From positions 3,162,001 to 3,226,000 of the forward strand of contig JAJKFH010002198.1 of assembly GCA_023333565.1 (NCBI GenBank): a DNA stretch of 64,000 nt. Direction: 5' to 3'. The notes below the pieces were generated by a model. It saw nothing but the letters and a program-made list of their open reading frames with translations, was not told where the DNA came from and made no database searches. The stretch is from Puffinus mauretanicus. Lineage: Eukaryota; Chordata; Aves; Procellariiformes; Procellariidae. Position 1 is the first letter of the stretch, and the number at the start of each line of letters is the position of its first letter. The position numbers and the translations under genes were made by a program. This document shows, in pieces, positions 1-13,019 of this stretch.

Positions 1-1119
1 ATTATAAACCACAAATTTATATTTGTAATACTCATTTTTTGTTCTTCCATATATATATTTTATATGACATGGGATAAAAGGTATGCTTCACTTTACTCCC
101 AGCTAAGAAAAGGGGCAAAAAACAAACATCAACAAAATCTTGCCATGTTTGTTTATACAGTGGAATTAATGGTTCCGTATTATATTGAACAAATGTTGAA
201 AGTAGGTTCATCAAAGCTGAAAATACAAATTCTCAAATACTGATTTCATAATCATATGCTGAACTCCATTTTTCCCACTCTTATTTACAGTAAGAAATTC
301 TGTCATTGCTTCCACTGTACTCTGAGAGTACTGAGAGAGTAAAAAGTGTCATGTTATCTTATGAGCTGCATCTGATAGTAGGAGATCTCCCAGAAATCTG
401 TCAGAATTGCTACTAAAGAAGAGAGCAAAATTAACTTTTTTATTTCCAGTATGAAGCTATATGTATAGCCTGTTTTTCACAGGCTGCTATTTATCAAGTG
501 CCACCCTCGCTAAAAATTGCACTATTACATTAATTGCAAATCAAAGAAGCCTGAGAAAAAGAACAGAACATTTTAAGCAGGAAAGTGGATTCAGAATAAT
601 GGTTTCACCTGAGCCAAAGAAAATCAAGGCTAGAATTTTTAATGCTGGGAGGGAGATTTGCTAGTTTTCTGCATACGTTACATGACTAAAGAGCTGTATT
701 TTAACACCACCTTTTAAATTTAATACTTAATTTAAGGTATGTCTAAATCACAGAACTTAATGTATTAACTTGCCTACTTATTACAGAGAATACCACTTTG
801 CATTACCATTTTTCATTCCTTCATGCATGTTAACTGGTGGTTAACATCTACTGTGAAAACACAGGTGTAATTCACAGTCTTACGAAAGCTTTCACATTGC
901 CTCAAACACAGTACATGCACATAACTTCATTTTGGGTCACAATTCTATTTCAGTGCTTGCCCTCTAAATTCGCTAATTTTAGTGTTAATTTAAACAACTT
1001 TTAAGTACAGCAGCAAAGCTAGGCTGATAACTGTCTGTATATCAATGAGGCTAAGAACTGTGAGCTCTCACATGTTTCTTTCGGCTCTACTGAGTCCCTT
1101 CAGCTCACCGAGCTCCTGC
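1..1119. other. AT-rich non-coding DNA
   Basis: No exon, RNA gene or recognisable repeat was seen. Open frames are short (68 codons or fewer) and look random. Confidence 0.6.
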
Positions 1120-1490
1120 AAACCATTTAGACTAGGATGCATCACACCTAACTTAAGGCATCTAAAATTCACTCATCTAAGTCTATTTAACTACCATTAG
1201 CTATTTACATCTACTCAGCTTCAGCTCCCTTGGCAGCCAATGGTGGGAGACTGTTTTCCAGAAAGCGAGGCATCTTCTTCTGAAAACGGAATTTGAGACA
1301 GCCGTGATGAACTGCCCTCTGCAGGTATCTCCTCCTCTCCTTGGACTCTGCAATAATCAGCTTAGGCTGGGGTGACCAGCACTTAGGTGTCCCAGTTTAG
1401 GAGAGGTGAATCCCAGCCTCAGCACGCTGATAGCAGCTTGTCCGATGGTAAAGAGGCAACAGAGGAACATTTGTCCTCTACAGAACAGTC
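1120..1490. repeat. Probable ancient interspersed repeat, family unknown
   Basis: The stretch opens with spaced copies of a 'CCTAACTT..GGCATCTAAA' type motif (about 1146-1170) followed by 'CATCTAAGTCTATTTAAC' near 1175. This style is common in old amniote repeats built from TTAGGCACCTAA-like words. It continues into GC-richer sequence with no sharp end. A possible related piece lies near 2085-2170, where 'TTTAGGCATCTATGTCC' occurs. I cannot name the family or fix its ends; the call rests on motif resemblance only. Confidence 0.35.
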
Positions 1491-1499
1491 TCATGTTTT

Positions 1500-4400
1500 C
1501 AAACTCACAAGCGCTCAAGACACCAAATTTAAAGAAATTTAGGCAAGCTTTGCGTGACTATTGAAATTACAGCTATGTCCTAAATAACAACAAACAAATA
1601 GCACACTGCGGACTGGGGCTTCATGTTCTTTCACTGCCCATTGCCTTAGCCAAATTACATAAAAACTGAGGAAAGGAGAACACCTCGGCATATTAATTTC
1701 AACCCGAATCACGTGCAAAGCTTGGTATTCAAAACAAACTGTCAACCGGTCATTCCAGCTCTACTTACAACCCTGAGTCCTCAGTCACAAGATCAGTCGC
1801 TCCCCAGTTTCTGTATTAACTTACAAATGTGCGCACGCAGCACCTTCAGCCCCCACATGGCTGAGGGGTAGCAGGCAGTCGTCGTGATGACAACACCAAC
1901 AAATGCTGAGGCAACCCAGGATTTATTGAGACCTCGGCTAGCATGAGTCGTGGGCCAGCCATCTCTCCACTGCTCCGCCAGCTGCTCCAAAACATTTAGA
2001 TGGAGCAGGAAAAGCTAATGAAAATTCTGGGAAGAAGGCGTAAATTGGTGAGGCTTTGGCAGTCCAGCTTCCACACGGCTGGCTGTCCCAGGAAGGGGAG
2101 TGGGATTGCTGCAGTCAAGCTTTAGGCATCTATGTCCAAGCTAGTGCCATCAGGCTCTGTTTAATGGTCAAAAAAAAAGGGGAAAGGCTGTTTTCAGGTA
2201 CTCTCGTGACTAAAAAGTGAAACTAGATGAGTACCTCAGGTGTAGACTTCTAGATCAGATGAATCATATCCTAAGCAACAGACTAATATCAAGAAGAAAA
2301 AAATAAACTGAATAGCTGTCATAAATCCTCCTATACTTCTCATTTTAGGTCAGCATGATCAGTTGTCTTCATGTCCAATTTGTGTGGGCAGGCATAAGAC
2401 AATAGATCTGAGATAACAGAACCGAAGTACAGGTCAGAAATCACTAATTCTTACAGTAACTACCACAGCAGAAAAAGATATTTAATAAAAGAAGAAGCTG
2501 GTAAGCCCGAGGCATGACAGAGCACACTGTTAGCATTACAGCATACAGACCATTGAACAAGATTTATGCATACATACGTACACACCCACACAGAGACATA
2601 GAGACATACACATGTATCAGTATCAAACCAGTATTACTGGAGGTTAAAAGTTACAGTTCAAGGTTTTCGGTTTTACTTGGCCTCCAGCTCCCAACAATTC
2701 ATCTTAAGTAGCAATTAGACATAAAAATTTTGTCTCTTGCCCACAAGTTGTCATGAATTTTAAGAATATTTATGGCTAGGTAGAGATTTTCATGACCCTT
2801 GTTGAGCAGGCCATTGATCTCAATGCTGCAGATGTAAAACAAAATGAAAAAAATCTCTTCGGAAAGCAAGATATATAGATAAGGGCAGATAACTTTAACC
2901 ATGAACTTTGCTTACATAAACATAGCATATTCTCTAATTCAATACTGACGTCATTTTAGGTTCATCCTAAAGCCCGTATTTACTACTAAACTAGAAAGAT
3001 GGTGAAAATTAACGGAAAGCGAAGCCTACAGAATGAAATAATACAGGCCTCTTTGTGCCTTACCACTTGAAATCACTACAGCACACAGGAGTTAAACCAG
3101 TTTAAAGCAGAAGGTCACTAGCATAGCGTAGACAGCCATAATGAACAACCACTGCCCTTAGTGCTTCAGAAGGGAAATGCTGCAACCGTTCTGTGAGAAA
3201 CTGCAAGTTAATTGACAAGATACTTCCCTGCTATGGGTAACACAAACCCATGAAGTACGGAAGGAAAATTTGACATCACCTAATAAGAATAACTTTTTTT
3301 TTCTTCCAAGATAAACATTTATGTTATAAAAATCTCTGCTAAAATAAGCAAAGAAAACCAGGAAGATTTATGTCCAGGGCACCACTATAGAAGTCAAAAG
3401 AAGTTTAGCCATTGCCATCAGTAGGAATGCCTGGTAGTAAAAACCATTAGTAGAGAGTTCAGCACAGCAGACGCGTAACACTTACTCAGTTAGGTACATA
3501 GCGGAGGACCAGATTACCTGCTAAGAATAAAGTCTTTTTAACAATCCTGAGGGAGTCTTTAAGTGATAACTGCCAAATGAAACAAAAAGGGATCTACAAC
3601 ACTTCAACACTTGCTGTGCTGTTGTCCCCTCTACTTCAACTTCCCCAACTTTGAAAGAGTAAATCCTTCTGTACCTGCCTCCCTGATACCATCATAGATT
3701 CCTGGTTGGTCATTTCACCATTCCCATATTAATAAACTGAATTAAATTTTGTATAGTTTTTCACATTGTTTATTGCAGTTGAGGATGCAAACCTGCAGTA
3801 TTTGTATTTGAATTGTTCTGAAAGGAGTCAATTTTGAGCTGAAATGCTCAGGCTCAGTCTTTACTCAAAGACACACTTGTAAGGATGTTTTTAAGATGAC
3901 TTTTTAAGACCTGAAAGCCTGAAATCTTTCACACACACTTAACTAGGAAATTAAAGCATATATAGATACAGTGATAAGAACACAGAGGCAGAATCACAAA
4001 CTGTAAAAATAAAAAATGCACAGATGTTCCACCTCTCATTTTTGGCTTTCTGAAGAAATACTTACATTAATACATCATTGTAAGACTGATTATATTTCCT
4101 TTATGACATGCCGAGAGCTTTCTGGAAGGTGTTGCTTTTGGCTGAAACACATAGCGCTATATCATATTGCTAATAGTAGGCAGAACCTAGCAAAACCAGA
4201 CTTAAATCATTACTAAAATAGGTAATACCAAATTGAAAGTAATCAAGGTGTGTCTTAACAAGACACATTTTACTCAAAAAAGATATTACACTAATATATT
4301 TTTTTTAGCAGCCTAGAAAATCTCTTCTGGTGACCGCATCTGTTCCATTTACCCAGATGGGCCTACACATCTGTTCAGTTCCATCTAGCAGCTTGAAACA

Positions 4401-5935
4401 AAAGGGAGCAAAGTCAACGATAAAAGCAAAATCTGAAATGTTTCTGGGGTCTCTTTGTGACTTATGGCCTGTACAAACTATATTAGTTTGCTTTTCAGTG
4501 GTAGACTTTGTTTTGCCAAATAAAATACAAGCATGTCTGAAGGAAATGCCGACGTACATTGGAGGCATCAAATCTGCACCAGAAATTGGTTGGGGTTTTG
4601 TGCATGTAGAACTGTTTGTTATTTGTGGCTAAAAGCTAGTTCTGTCAAAACAAAATAAAACCACGCACAAACAACACAGCTTTTTAAATTACTACAAAGG
4701 AGATAGAGTTTTGATTTGATTTGGGTGGGTTTTGTTGTGTTCCAGTTAAGTCAGGGTTAGTGGGGAGGATTGTCCTTCAACATGCAATTCCCTTTAATTT
4801 TTGCAATTAGATATGCTATCTAGACCTTAATCATAGGAATGCAGCTTTCAAAATTATTCTTCTAATAATATTTGCACAAATACAGAATGCTTTCAAAAAC
4901 CCTGAAGTGTATACGTATGTGGCTTCACCATAAGCAAAATATTTTCTTAAAAAAAAAACAGAACAACATTTTTTAGGCTGATGTGTCAAATCCTCACCTA
5001 AATTTGTCAGACAGCTGCTCAGTGCGTGCCACTTGAGATACACAACAACTGGTAGTTCCTTACCTATCAACAGTAACATACTTCGGAACAGAAAGACCAG
5101 GGGAAGACTCCACATAACGCCAATTTGTATGTATATCCTAATTCTGTTATTAATTAGAGATGGTTAAGAAATGTAGTACTGGTTAAAAAGGAAAATTATT
5201 GGGGGCATAGGGGGCTCTAAGAAGGGCTGAACAGCAAATGACAAGAAAATCACTTTTACATTCAAGGAAAGTTTATGTAACTTCATACTTCACTGCCTTC
5301 ATGTAATTTTTAGGAAAACTCCATACGGTTCAAAAATCCCTTGTAGCAAAGCTTTATCTGTTACTCACATCCTTAACATTTATTGGAAACATTTTGTATT
5401 AAAAAGCAAATATAAATGCTTAATTCCTAGGTAAAAAGAAGAGTTTATGTGCAGATATAGCACAAGCATTTTATTTGATGTTATTGCTGGTTGCTGCCTA
5501 AGAAGATTTTACAGTTTAGAACGTTTATATTAATTTTCTAAGAGTGTTTAAGCAATCTCCCTGGCAAAACCAGAAAACAAGCTACTTCTCCAAGAAAATT
5601 ATGTACAAGTGAGATGCCTTTTCGGGGGATTAAGATCCTTAAGAATCATGCAAGTTTTAAATAGATATTTGAATGTGAAGGTAAATATTTACATAAAAGA
5701 GGGTGGTTTGTGCTTATGTGAAATTCCTATTAAATGTCTAACCAAACATGGAGAAACAGATCCAAAAATGGAGTAAAAAAAATCTAAAACTCTAATTTGC
5801 TGAGGTATTTTGGTAGTTCTTTCCACACGAACATAGCCATCACCTTCTTGCACACAAATTAGCAGCATGCATTCAGAAGTGGAAGATGATTCCTGAAGAG
5901 TCGTTAAAGAACTTGGGCCAATAAAAGAGTACATG
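1500..5935. other. Non-coding DNA without recognised features
   Basis: Mostly unique AT-rich sequence. At 4305-4632 both strands are open for 88-100 codons, but neither translation resembles a known domain. A perfect 8-bp inverted repeat with a 3-nt loop lies at 4249-4267, which is not unusual for this length of DNA. Confidence 0.55.
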
Positions 5936-5939
5936 CTAC

Positions 5940-6190
5940 TATTATTGAACCTAGGCACGCCCCTAGGTATTTCTAAAGGTCGCACGAGGAAGCTACACGA
6001 GCGCTATGCCTGCAGCTCTCAGCTTCAGAGACATGTCCTGCTCCAAATCCTCCTTTCATCTCAGGTCGCTTCTCTCATCTCTTTAAGGCAGCGAGCGCAT
6101 GCAAGTGCACAGGGAGGGAGGCAGACGTGCTGCACCGCAAAGCGCCAGCAGCAGAGCTTCGGAAGATCCTTGTGGGCTTCCACACCAGGT
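5940..6190. other. Small CpG-enriched block
   Basis: About a dozen CpG dinucleotides fall in roughly 250 bp, at about 55% GC, in a region where CpG is otherwise rare. By rough hand count the observed/expected CpG ratio is around 0.6. A 98-codon open frame (5933-6229, plus strand) crosses it but has no recognisable domain. It could be a small CpG island, a transcribed non-coding exon, or a repeat not yet depleted of CpG. No TATA box or splice pattern decides between these. Confidence 0.4.
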
Positions 6191-6249
6191 GTGAGAAAAA
6201 GTCAGCTGGAAGACTGGCTAATGAACTAGATTCATTTTTCCCATGTAAT

Positions 6250-9095
6250 GAATAGAGTGTGATATTGAAATCTTGTTACAATTTATGATTGTAAAAGGTT
6301 TCTCAGTCAAAACCAAAGTAACCACCTTGGCCAGGTATTACTGGAATGGGAGACAAATAAACAGACAAAGAGTAGATTTAATTTGAGTTTAACTAGTGTT
6401 TGTTACTTCCCCTGTCTTAAGACAGGTTTGGAGGGGAAGGGATGTTTGTTTTGTTCTGTATGGCTTTTTGTTTCATTGTTTTTGTTTGTTTTTAAGATAA
6501 TTGGCTAAACGCTATCTCTGGTTTAATACAACTTACTTAGGATCATATTTTCCCATTTTTAACAAGTTGACATTCCCAGGATAAATCATAGATGATTCAC
6601 CTATTGCTATGCAAAATTCCTTTAGTCATCTATAAATATTTTTTTTTTTAAATGATACACAAAACCAGGACTCACTGTTTATTCTGAAAATGAGACAGCT
6701 TTATCTTATCTATTGCTGAAACCCACGGCCAGAAGCTCTCAAAAGGATAATTACCATAAAATCTTCTCTATCGAGTACATAAAAGTAACCGTAAAACCAC
6801 AAAGCTCTTCCTTGTAGGGCAAGGAGAATGCTCACCTTCTGTTCTTTTCAATAATTGCATTGTTGAGCTTGTTTTGCTTATTTTTAACCCTAGCGTTCCC
6901 TAAAACAAATTTACAAAATTCTATGGAAGTGAATTAACTGGGGGTAACATTTCCTGCAGGTCATTAAGAGAAACAGATACTAAAATCTGGTCTATCATTC
7001 CTTGGTTTTGCAAGCTGCATCTATTAAAAAAAAAACCTTGCCTTTCAAAAACCTATACATCATTTTCTGGCTTGCATAAAAGTTATAATTTTTAATGGAA
7101 ATAGCAACATTTGATATAAAAAAAAATCCTTTTAGCAGAAACCATTTTGGAGTAAAAAATGTCTTCACAGATATTTTCAATGAGCTCTGATATTATTACA
7201 GCTATAAAATTGACCTCCAGTTAAAAGAAAAAAAAAAAATTCCATCTGGTTCTCAAGAACTGGAGATGACTCATTTTTGCCTCAGCACTGCTGCTATCTT
7301 TTGGCATATTATCCTATATACGTGCCAAATTTAGCAAATTTCTCTGATCTCCAGCTACAAAAAATGACTCTGATTGCGTTTAGCTGTTCGGGTTTTGCCA
7401 AATTTTTACCTGCTTCAGTTTTTCAACATTTTCAGCAGCTCTGTTAACTATTGCAATCCTTGACAGAGTGAATAGCCATCACATACCCAGAGAAGACAGA
7501 CAAGCTGCTATAGTTCCACCTCCCTTCTCCATGTTTCTACTCATATGGGGACACTGAATCCATCACATATTGCCATCTAAGGTTGGGTTTAAATTCAAGA
7601 TCCAAATCCCCCACCGTTCACTCTGTGAACCAGGACAGGGGAACCTCTTCCTTGCTGAGGATCAGGCAGACCTCTCAAACACACTTAGTGGACAATACGC
7701 TATCACATGTCTTAGCATTATCAAATAATAATTGGAGAGAGTACCAGGTTTCCTTTATTCACAGTTAGATCTGTAAAGAAACCACTTCAGTCTGAGTTTG
7801 AGTTCATGCCAGGTTAAGTGTGAACACAAGTACATTCAATGTCTCACTTCTGCAACCTTCATGGACTGAGCACATGAATACCCGTGCACGCAACCGACAG
7901 CTCTGCCAGCAGTTATTCAGACATAAATCTTTCTCCAGCACAGTGAGGACGCTTCCATTCAGACCAGCACTGCTGGCAAGCACACAGTTAAATGCACCTG
8001 ACAGGTCTCAGAGAAACAACCACACTGAATTCAAAGGGCTGCAGTGGGCATCTCTGCTCAGAGCTGCAGGACGGTGAACTCAGGCCAATCACCGTGTCCC
8101 TTATCTGTGTATCAAAAAGAATTTAACTTAATTAAGCTACATACTAGATGATGCTAATGGCAATATGACCTGTATGTTACCATCATATACATCAAATAGC
8201 TACTTCCATTCTTATTTGAATCTCTAACTAAAACAACTACAAACTTTTATGGCATAAAATGATTTAAGTGTAAAGCTTAAGGTAAAGTCCTTTCTTATTG
8301 GCACTGAGGATCTCCCAAGATCCTAAACTAGGGTAAGCTTATTTGCTTTTATTCAAAGTCATTTAAAAACGGGAATATAGAGAAAAGCTGCATCAGTGGT
8401 GAGCTATGACATGAAAGAGAGCACTTTATCATACTAATGAAGTTAATGCTTTAATACGACAGCTGAAATCTGAAGCAGTACATAAACAATTAGTAAAATT
8501 ACTGGAATAAAGGAATTAATGGGGTGAACAAGAAAGATGCACAGACTCTCGAGAAAATAAAAATATTATTGATCCATAACCAGGCAGCTCTCAAAGTTCG
8601 GCCACTGAGAAATTTCCATCAGTAATAAAGAATGTGGCAAACTATAATTAAATCACTTAAATGATTGCACAGTAACAAGATCCTTAGAGTTCTGTTGAGT
8701 CTGTCCATGAGTTTGAAGCAAATTGTCTATACTTCAAGCATGTACATAAATGGAGGTAATAATATAAATCAGCAGTTATATAGCTTGTGTCTTTTCAAAA
8801 GTCTTTCTATAAGGAGGTCAGGTAATTACTAGAATTTACTTTACTAACTCTTAGGACATCCCATCCAAGAATCCTACATCTGCATTGGCAATGCGCTGAA
8901 ACTGTGCAGGGATGCAATGAAACCACATAGGAAAAAAAGCCCAAGAAAAGGACTTGAGCTGATATCAGCAAAACCAATGGACTACCTTTCACAGCAGTTG
9001 TCCATTAGTAAGTTAAAAGGGGACCATCATCTTCACACAACCACTTCAAAAGTGGAAATGCAGCATTTTCGGAAGGGGAAGACATTGAATCTCAC
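6250..9095. other. Non-coding DNA without recognised features
   Basis: AT-rich sequence. A T/G-rich stretch lies at about 6445-6497 and short A runs at 7020-7035 and 7226-7240. No exon or known repeat was seen. Confidence 0.55.
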
Positions 9096-9099
9096 TGTC

Positions 9100-9310
9100 G
9101 CTGTGTGTAGCATTTAGGCGAGTGGCAAGTCAATTCTGCGAACAGACATTGGACTTCAACTCTCTCACAGCCCCTCCATCTACTGCAAAACGCTAATGGG
9201 CTTGTCCTTCCACACACTGACGCTACTCCCAGCAGGCAGCTGCACGGCTTAACTTGTTACACGCGCCGTGTTAAACAGCTGACTCTGACTCCACGAGCTG
9301 CAAACCGCTG
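9100..9310. other. CpG-dotted stretch with a foldback
   Basis: The part at 9229-9300 holds about seven CpGs, dense for this window. Within it the arms at 9238-9248 (AGCTGCACGGC) can pair with 9265-9270 (GCCGTG) and 9276-9280 (CAGCT). That gives 11 bp of stem with a 5-nt bulge and a 16-nt loop. No gene is recognised. It may be a relic of a GC-rich repeat. Confidence 0.35.
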
Positions 9311-9319
9311 GAGGCTGAA

Positions 9320-11105
9320 AGAATCTTCTGGGCAAGTACCACGACATGGTTGCACTATTCACCTCCAAACATCCCAACTCACAGTTGCCTGCCTCTTACT
9401 GTGTTTATTTCAAAAACTCAAATCTTATGAATACCACTGGACTTCAAACTCCAGCTTTGCAAATGTTCTCCTTCACGTTGTGTTATAAGCTGCTGTAAGC
9501 ATTGAAAGGCAAGTACAGATGAGCCTTTTTTTTGTAACTTCTTGAAGAGACATGGACCAACTGAGATAAAGTCAGAGGCGGGTAGACCATTCCACACTGA
9601 ATGAAGAGTGGGGAGACACAAGTCCCAAAAGGCCGCTTAATCTATTGATGTATCTTCCTCTCTCTTTTAACAAAATCCCTAGGTCATCCCAAAGACACTC
9701 TTTACGAAGAGCATAAAGCCAAATCCTCATTTCCATTTCATTAAGATATACATGCCTCTGCCACAGCGCATCAGAGACCAGCCCGGTGACAATCATTCCT
9801 GCAGCCAACTTTGTGATCATAACTCATTAATGACAGGCCTCCCTTCTTGCTGACCAAAAGAGAAGGCATTAAGAATACAGACTGTTTTGGGAGGAACAAA
9901 AGCACAGATGTTTGGTCCGATCTAAACCAGTCACTAGGGACAGTAATTGATATCTGTCTTCTGATAGCTGTCTTATGGGCCACCAAAAAAAAAAAAGGGG
10001 GAACTCCTCTCCACAAAGATAATGTTCACATCTCAAAACAACGGCACTACAGCTGTCTACGTTATTGGCAAGGCCCTACAGTCCCTACGGAGAGGCCAGT
10101 GACCAAATTCACACTGACACTCAATTCCTCTGATATCTGCAGAACAGGCATTGTCAGTCAAGGCCGAGGCTCTGGGTGAGCAGGAATGCCGTGGCAAAGC
10201 TGGCACAAACATCTCCAGTTTTTCTAGTCCTGGTTCTGTGGCCAAGTCAATTGTCTCTCTCAAGAATCTTACACATTAGTTCTAATATGAACATCAGCTC
10301 TATTACTGTAACAAACAATCCACATTAAGAACAATTCCTCCACGTTAATTTTCCGATTCTCCTTTTTTGTGGTATACTAGAATAACGGATGGACTTCTAA
10401 GATTAAAGGAACTAGCATCCAGACATACAGAAAGTACTATTCCCACATTCTTCCAACTTACATCCTACAGAACATGCTATTTAAAGCTCAAAAAGTATCT
10501 GCAAGTTCCAAAATTGCCCCTTTACAAATCTATACCTACAACCACTTATTTAGATGGAAGCCAAAATGGTCAGAAAAATAACAGCAATTCATCAGAGTCA
10601 TGGTACTTTCCTTGGACTTCCTTACATTTCAAGACTGCCCTAGTTCAAAGAATCCCTTTTGTATTTTAACCAAAATAAAGTAGTCCATGAGGAAAAAATG
10701 TTTAAAGAAAAATCCACAAAACATCCCTTGTTGACTCACTAGCATGGGAAACAGAGGTGCAATATTAACAAACTATTTACTGATTAAAGAGTATATAAAG
10801 GAGAAAAATATTCTTCAAACTAGAGGACTATGAGACAAAGGGTACAGCAGAAAGAAACAGAAGTATAGTATAATTCAGTGGCACAAAATAACCACAATAG
10901 CTGGAAGCTTTACAATACGTGGCCACGTTACCACTACTACAGCAATCTGTCACAAACACAGATTAGCAAACTAAGGACATCATATATCCCAGGCCTCTAA
11001 CTGAAGGATGCTATAGACCCACCTACAATCAAGGATCCTCCAAGATAACACTATCAAGAGGCTTTTACAAAGCATGGAAGGAAGAAAACACTGGAATGCC
11101 AAGAA
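9320..11105. other. Non-coding DNA without recognised features
   Basis: Several open frames of 66-110 codons overlap one another on both strands (9418-10263). None resembles a known protein and none has convincing splice boundaries. No known repeat was recognised. Confidence 0.5.
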
Positions 11106-11110
11106 TAGAC

Positions 11111-11279
11111 TCATAGAATCATAGAATCATTTAGGTTGGAAAAGACCTTTAAGATCATTAAGTCCAACTGTTAACCTAACACTGCCAAGTCCACCACTAA
11201 GCCATGTCCCTAAGCACCACATCTACACTTCCCTAGGCAGCCTGTTCCAATGCTTGGTACCCTTTTGGTGAAGAAATAC
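11111..11279 (-). mobile_element. CR1 LINE 3' end fragment
   Basis: The plus strand begins with two 8-bp units of CATAGAAT at 11112-11127. These are the reverse complement of the ATTCTATG repeats that end bird CR1 elements, so the element lies on the minus strand. The following 'GGTTGGAAAAGACCTTTAAG' and 'CAGCCTGTTCCAATGCTT' are hallmark CR1 3'-region words. Compared with the family as I recall it, about 45 bp is missing where 'CATCTACAC' runs straight into 'TTCCCTAGGCAGCC'. Similarity stops near 'AAGAAATACC'. The copy is 5'-truncated like most CR1s and carries none of the reverse-transcriptase frame. Confidence 0.93.
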
Positions 11280-11284
11280 CTGAA

Positions 11285-12105
11285 TTGAGGGCAGCAGAAC
11301 AAGAAAATACAGGAAGGAGAGAATATTTTTCTGTTTGCTGTCTAGTCTTGTCCAATCCAGTCACAAAATAGGGGATACACAGAATTAGGCAAGTTATGGA
11401 AGACTTTCAAGCATGCTTAGTAACAAGTCCTAAGGCTTAGCATAATAAAAGATTATGGAGAAATAATTTATACATTCTTTGCAAAAAGCCACAAAAGCAG
11501 GAAATTATCTGAACAGTCTTTTGATAAATTTAGCACTTGAGAGCTGCTGAAACTCAAGAAAAGGCTTATTGATTTGGTAAGGCAAAAAAAAGTTAACCTC
11601 AAGTTAATAAGATAAAATTTTAATTTTGAAAGGGGTTTTTTTTCCTCTTTTTTTTTTTTTAAATCATTGCCCTCTTGCAGCAAAAAGAAGATTAGAGTAA
11701 TGCCTCCAGACTGTTAAGCATGGTTATATTTAATGGAAAACTCTGTTTTCTATTATAGACAATGCACAATTATAGCTATATTCTTATTAATGGCAAAAAA
11801 AAAGACACTGAACCAATATAAGCATGATAGACCATTTCCTTCTCCATCCTTCCACTCACAGAAGAAATCAGATCTCCTCCAGCTTGAAACGAAATTGCTT
11901 AAGTCATTCTTGCTATTATGCAAATTTAACATTAAACTGTTAATACTTAACTGCCAAACAACAGACAACCCTTAGAAATCAAAACAGTATTCATAAGCCA
12001 AAAACCTGGCAAAGAGAAATGAGAACATTTAAACACAGCGGCCAAGTATGGATTAGAACTGCAAGTATCTCTGAAAAATGAAGCATATTATAAACATGAT
12101 TTTTA
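11285..12105. other. Non-coding AT-rich DNA
   Basis: No gene or repeat was recognised. Runs of T (about 11634-11660) and A are present, and an octamer ATGCAAAT lies at 11918-11925. Confidence 0.55.
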
Positions 12106-12111
12106 AAACAG

Positions 12112-12215
12112 TACAGACGAAAGAACTGAGGCAGACTTGGAGAGGAAATAATTTGTCAGAAGACAGTACAACAACAGTGGTTCCTCATCTACAGGTCCAA
12201 GGGGAAAAGCTCTGA
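12112..12215 (-). repeat. Possible MIR/CORE-SINE remnant
   Basis: 'GAACTGAGGCAGACTTGGAG' followed by 'GGAAATAATTTGTCAGAAGA' resembles the reverse complement of the MIR core. That core classically reads as GAAACTGAGGCACAGAGAGG followed by a 'cttgcccaaggtcac' stretch. The match is diverged and short, so this is a family-level guess from memory. Confidence 0.4.
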
Positions 12216-12902
12216 CATCCAGCAGACCAACTTACAAGAAAGTCATAATGTGTCACCTGGTGGAGGATGGCTGATGGTTGGGTCCTGGACTTCAACATCA
12301 AAATGTGGGAACCTCTCTTCTCCTGATTAAATTAGCAGATTCTTTAATTTAAAAGTTGTTAGGAGACTAAAACCTCTTTTACGTGGTCCCTGCTCCTTAC
12401 AAGACAGCGGACTGTCTGTGGAATTACGTAGACTATGCTTGGATAATTGGACACAGTTAAAATCTATTAAAAATAATTGTCTAGGCAAACATCTGCGTTA
12501 GTTAAGCAACAAGCTGAGCAATAATAACCACACAAAAAGAACTTCTCTCTTCTAATACACATGTAACAATCTGCAGGAGTTCGATATGCCAACCAAATAG
12601 CCGGGCCAGTAACCCAGACAGCTGATTTGTCTTCAGCAATTCAACAGATCATTCCAGAGAGGAATCTGCTTATAATATACAGAGTGCTTTTGAAGGACTC
12701 TGAAATAAAGAAAAGAAGAGCATTTAGCTCTTCAGTGTTTACATTACTTCAAATAAATGGGAAGTTAGCCAAAAAGTTTTGCTGAGTCTGAGCTCTGTCT
12801 AGCCACAGATGGAAACAGAACAGGTCCGATGGGAGACAATGAATAGACAAGTCTATATATAAACTTTATTAAAATATGCACTCAGTCCTATATCCTCACA
12901 AG

Positions 12903-13012
12903 ATCATGTCACTTCTCTGCATCTGTTTTCCCGTTCACATTACAGGGGTTCTTCCTCTCTTCTGTGAAGCAATTTGAGATCAAAGAATAAATAAGAAACA
13001 TTTATTATGACA
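12903..13012 (+). repeat. Probable MIR/L3-type remnant, 3' part
   Basis: 'CACTTCTCTGCATCTGTTTT' resembles the MIR motif 'cttctctgtgcctcagtttc'. It is followed at the expected distance by 'TGTGAAGCAATTTGAGATC', which resembles the 'tgtgaagcgctttgagatc' tail shared by old amniote MIR/L3 elements. Two ordered landmarks make this stronger than a single motif. The ends are not sharp. Confidence 0.55.
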
Positions 13013-13019
13013 GTGTTGT

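Noticed and set aside
4305..4632. Open frames of 88 and 100 codons on opposite strands
   Set aside because: No homology recognised, no convincing splice context, and the length is plausible by chance.
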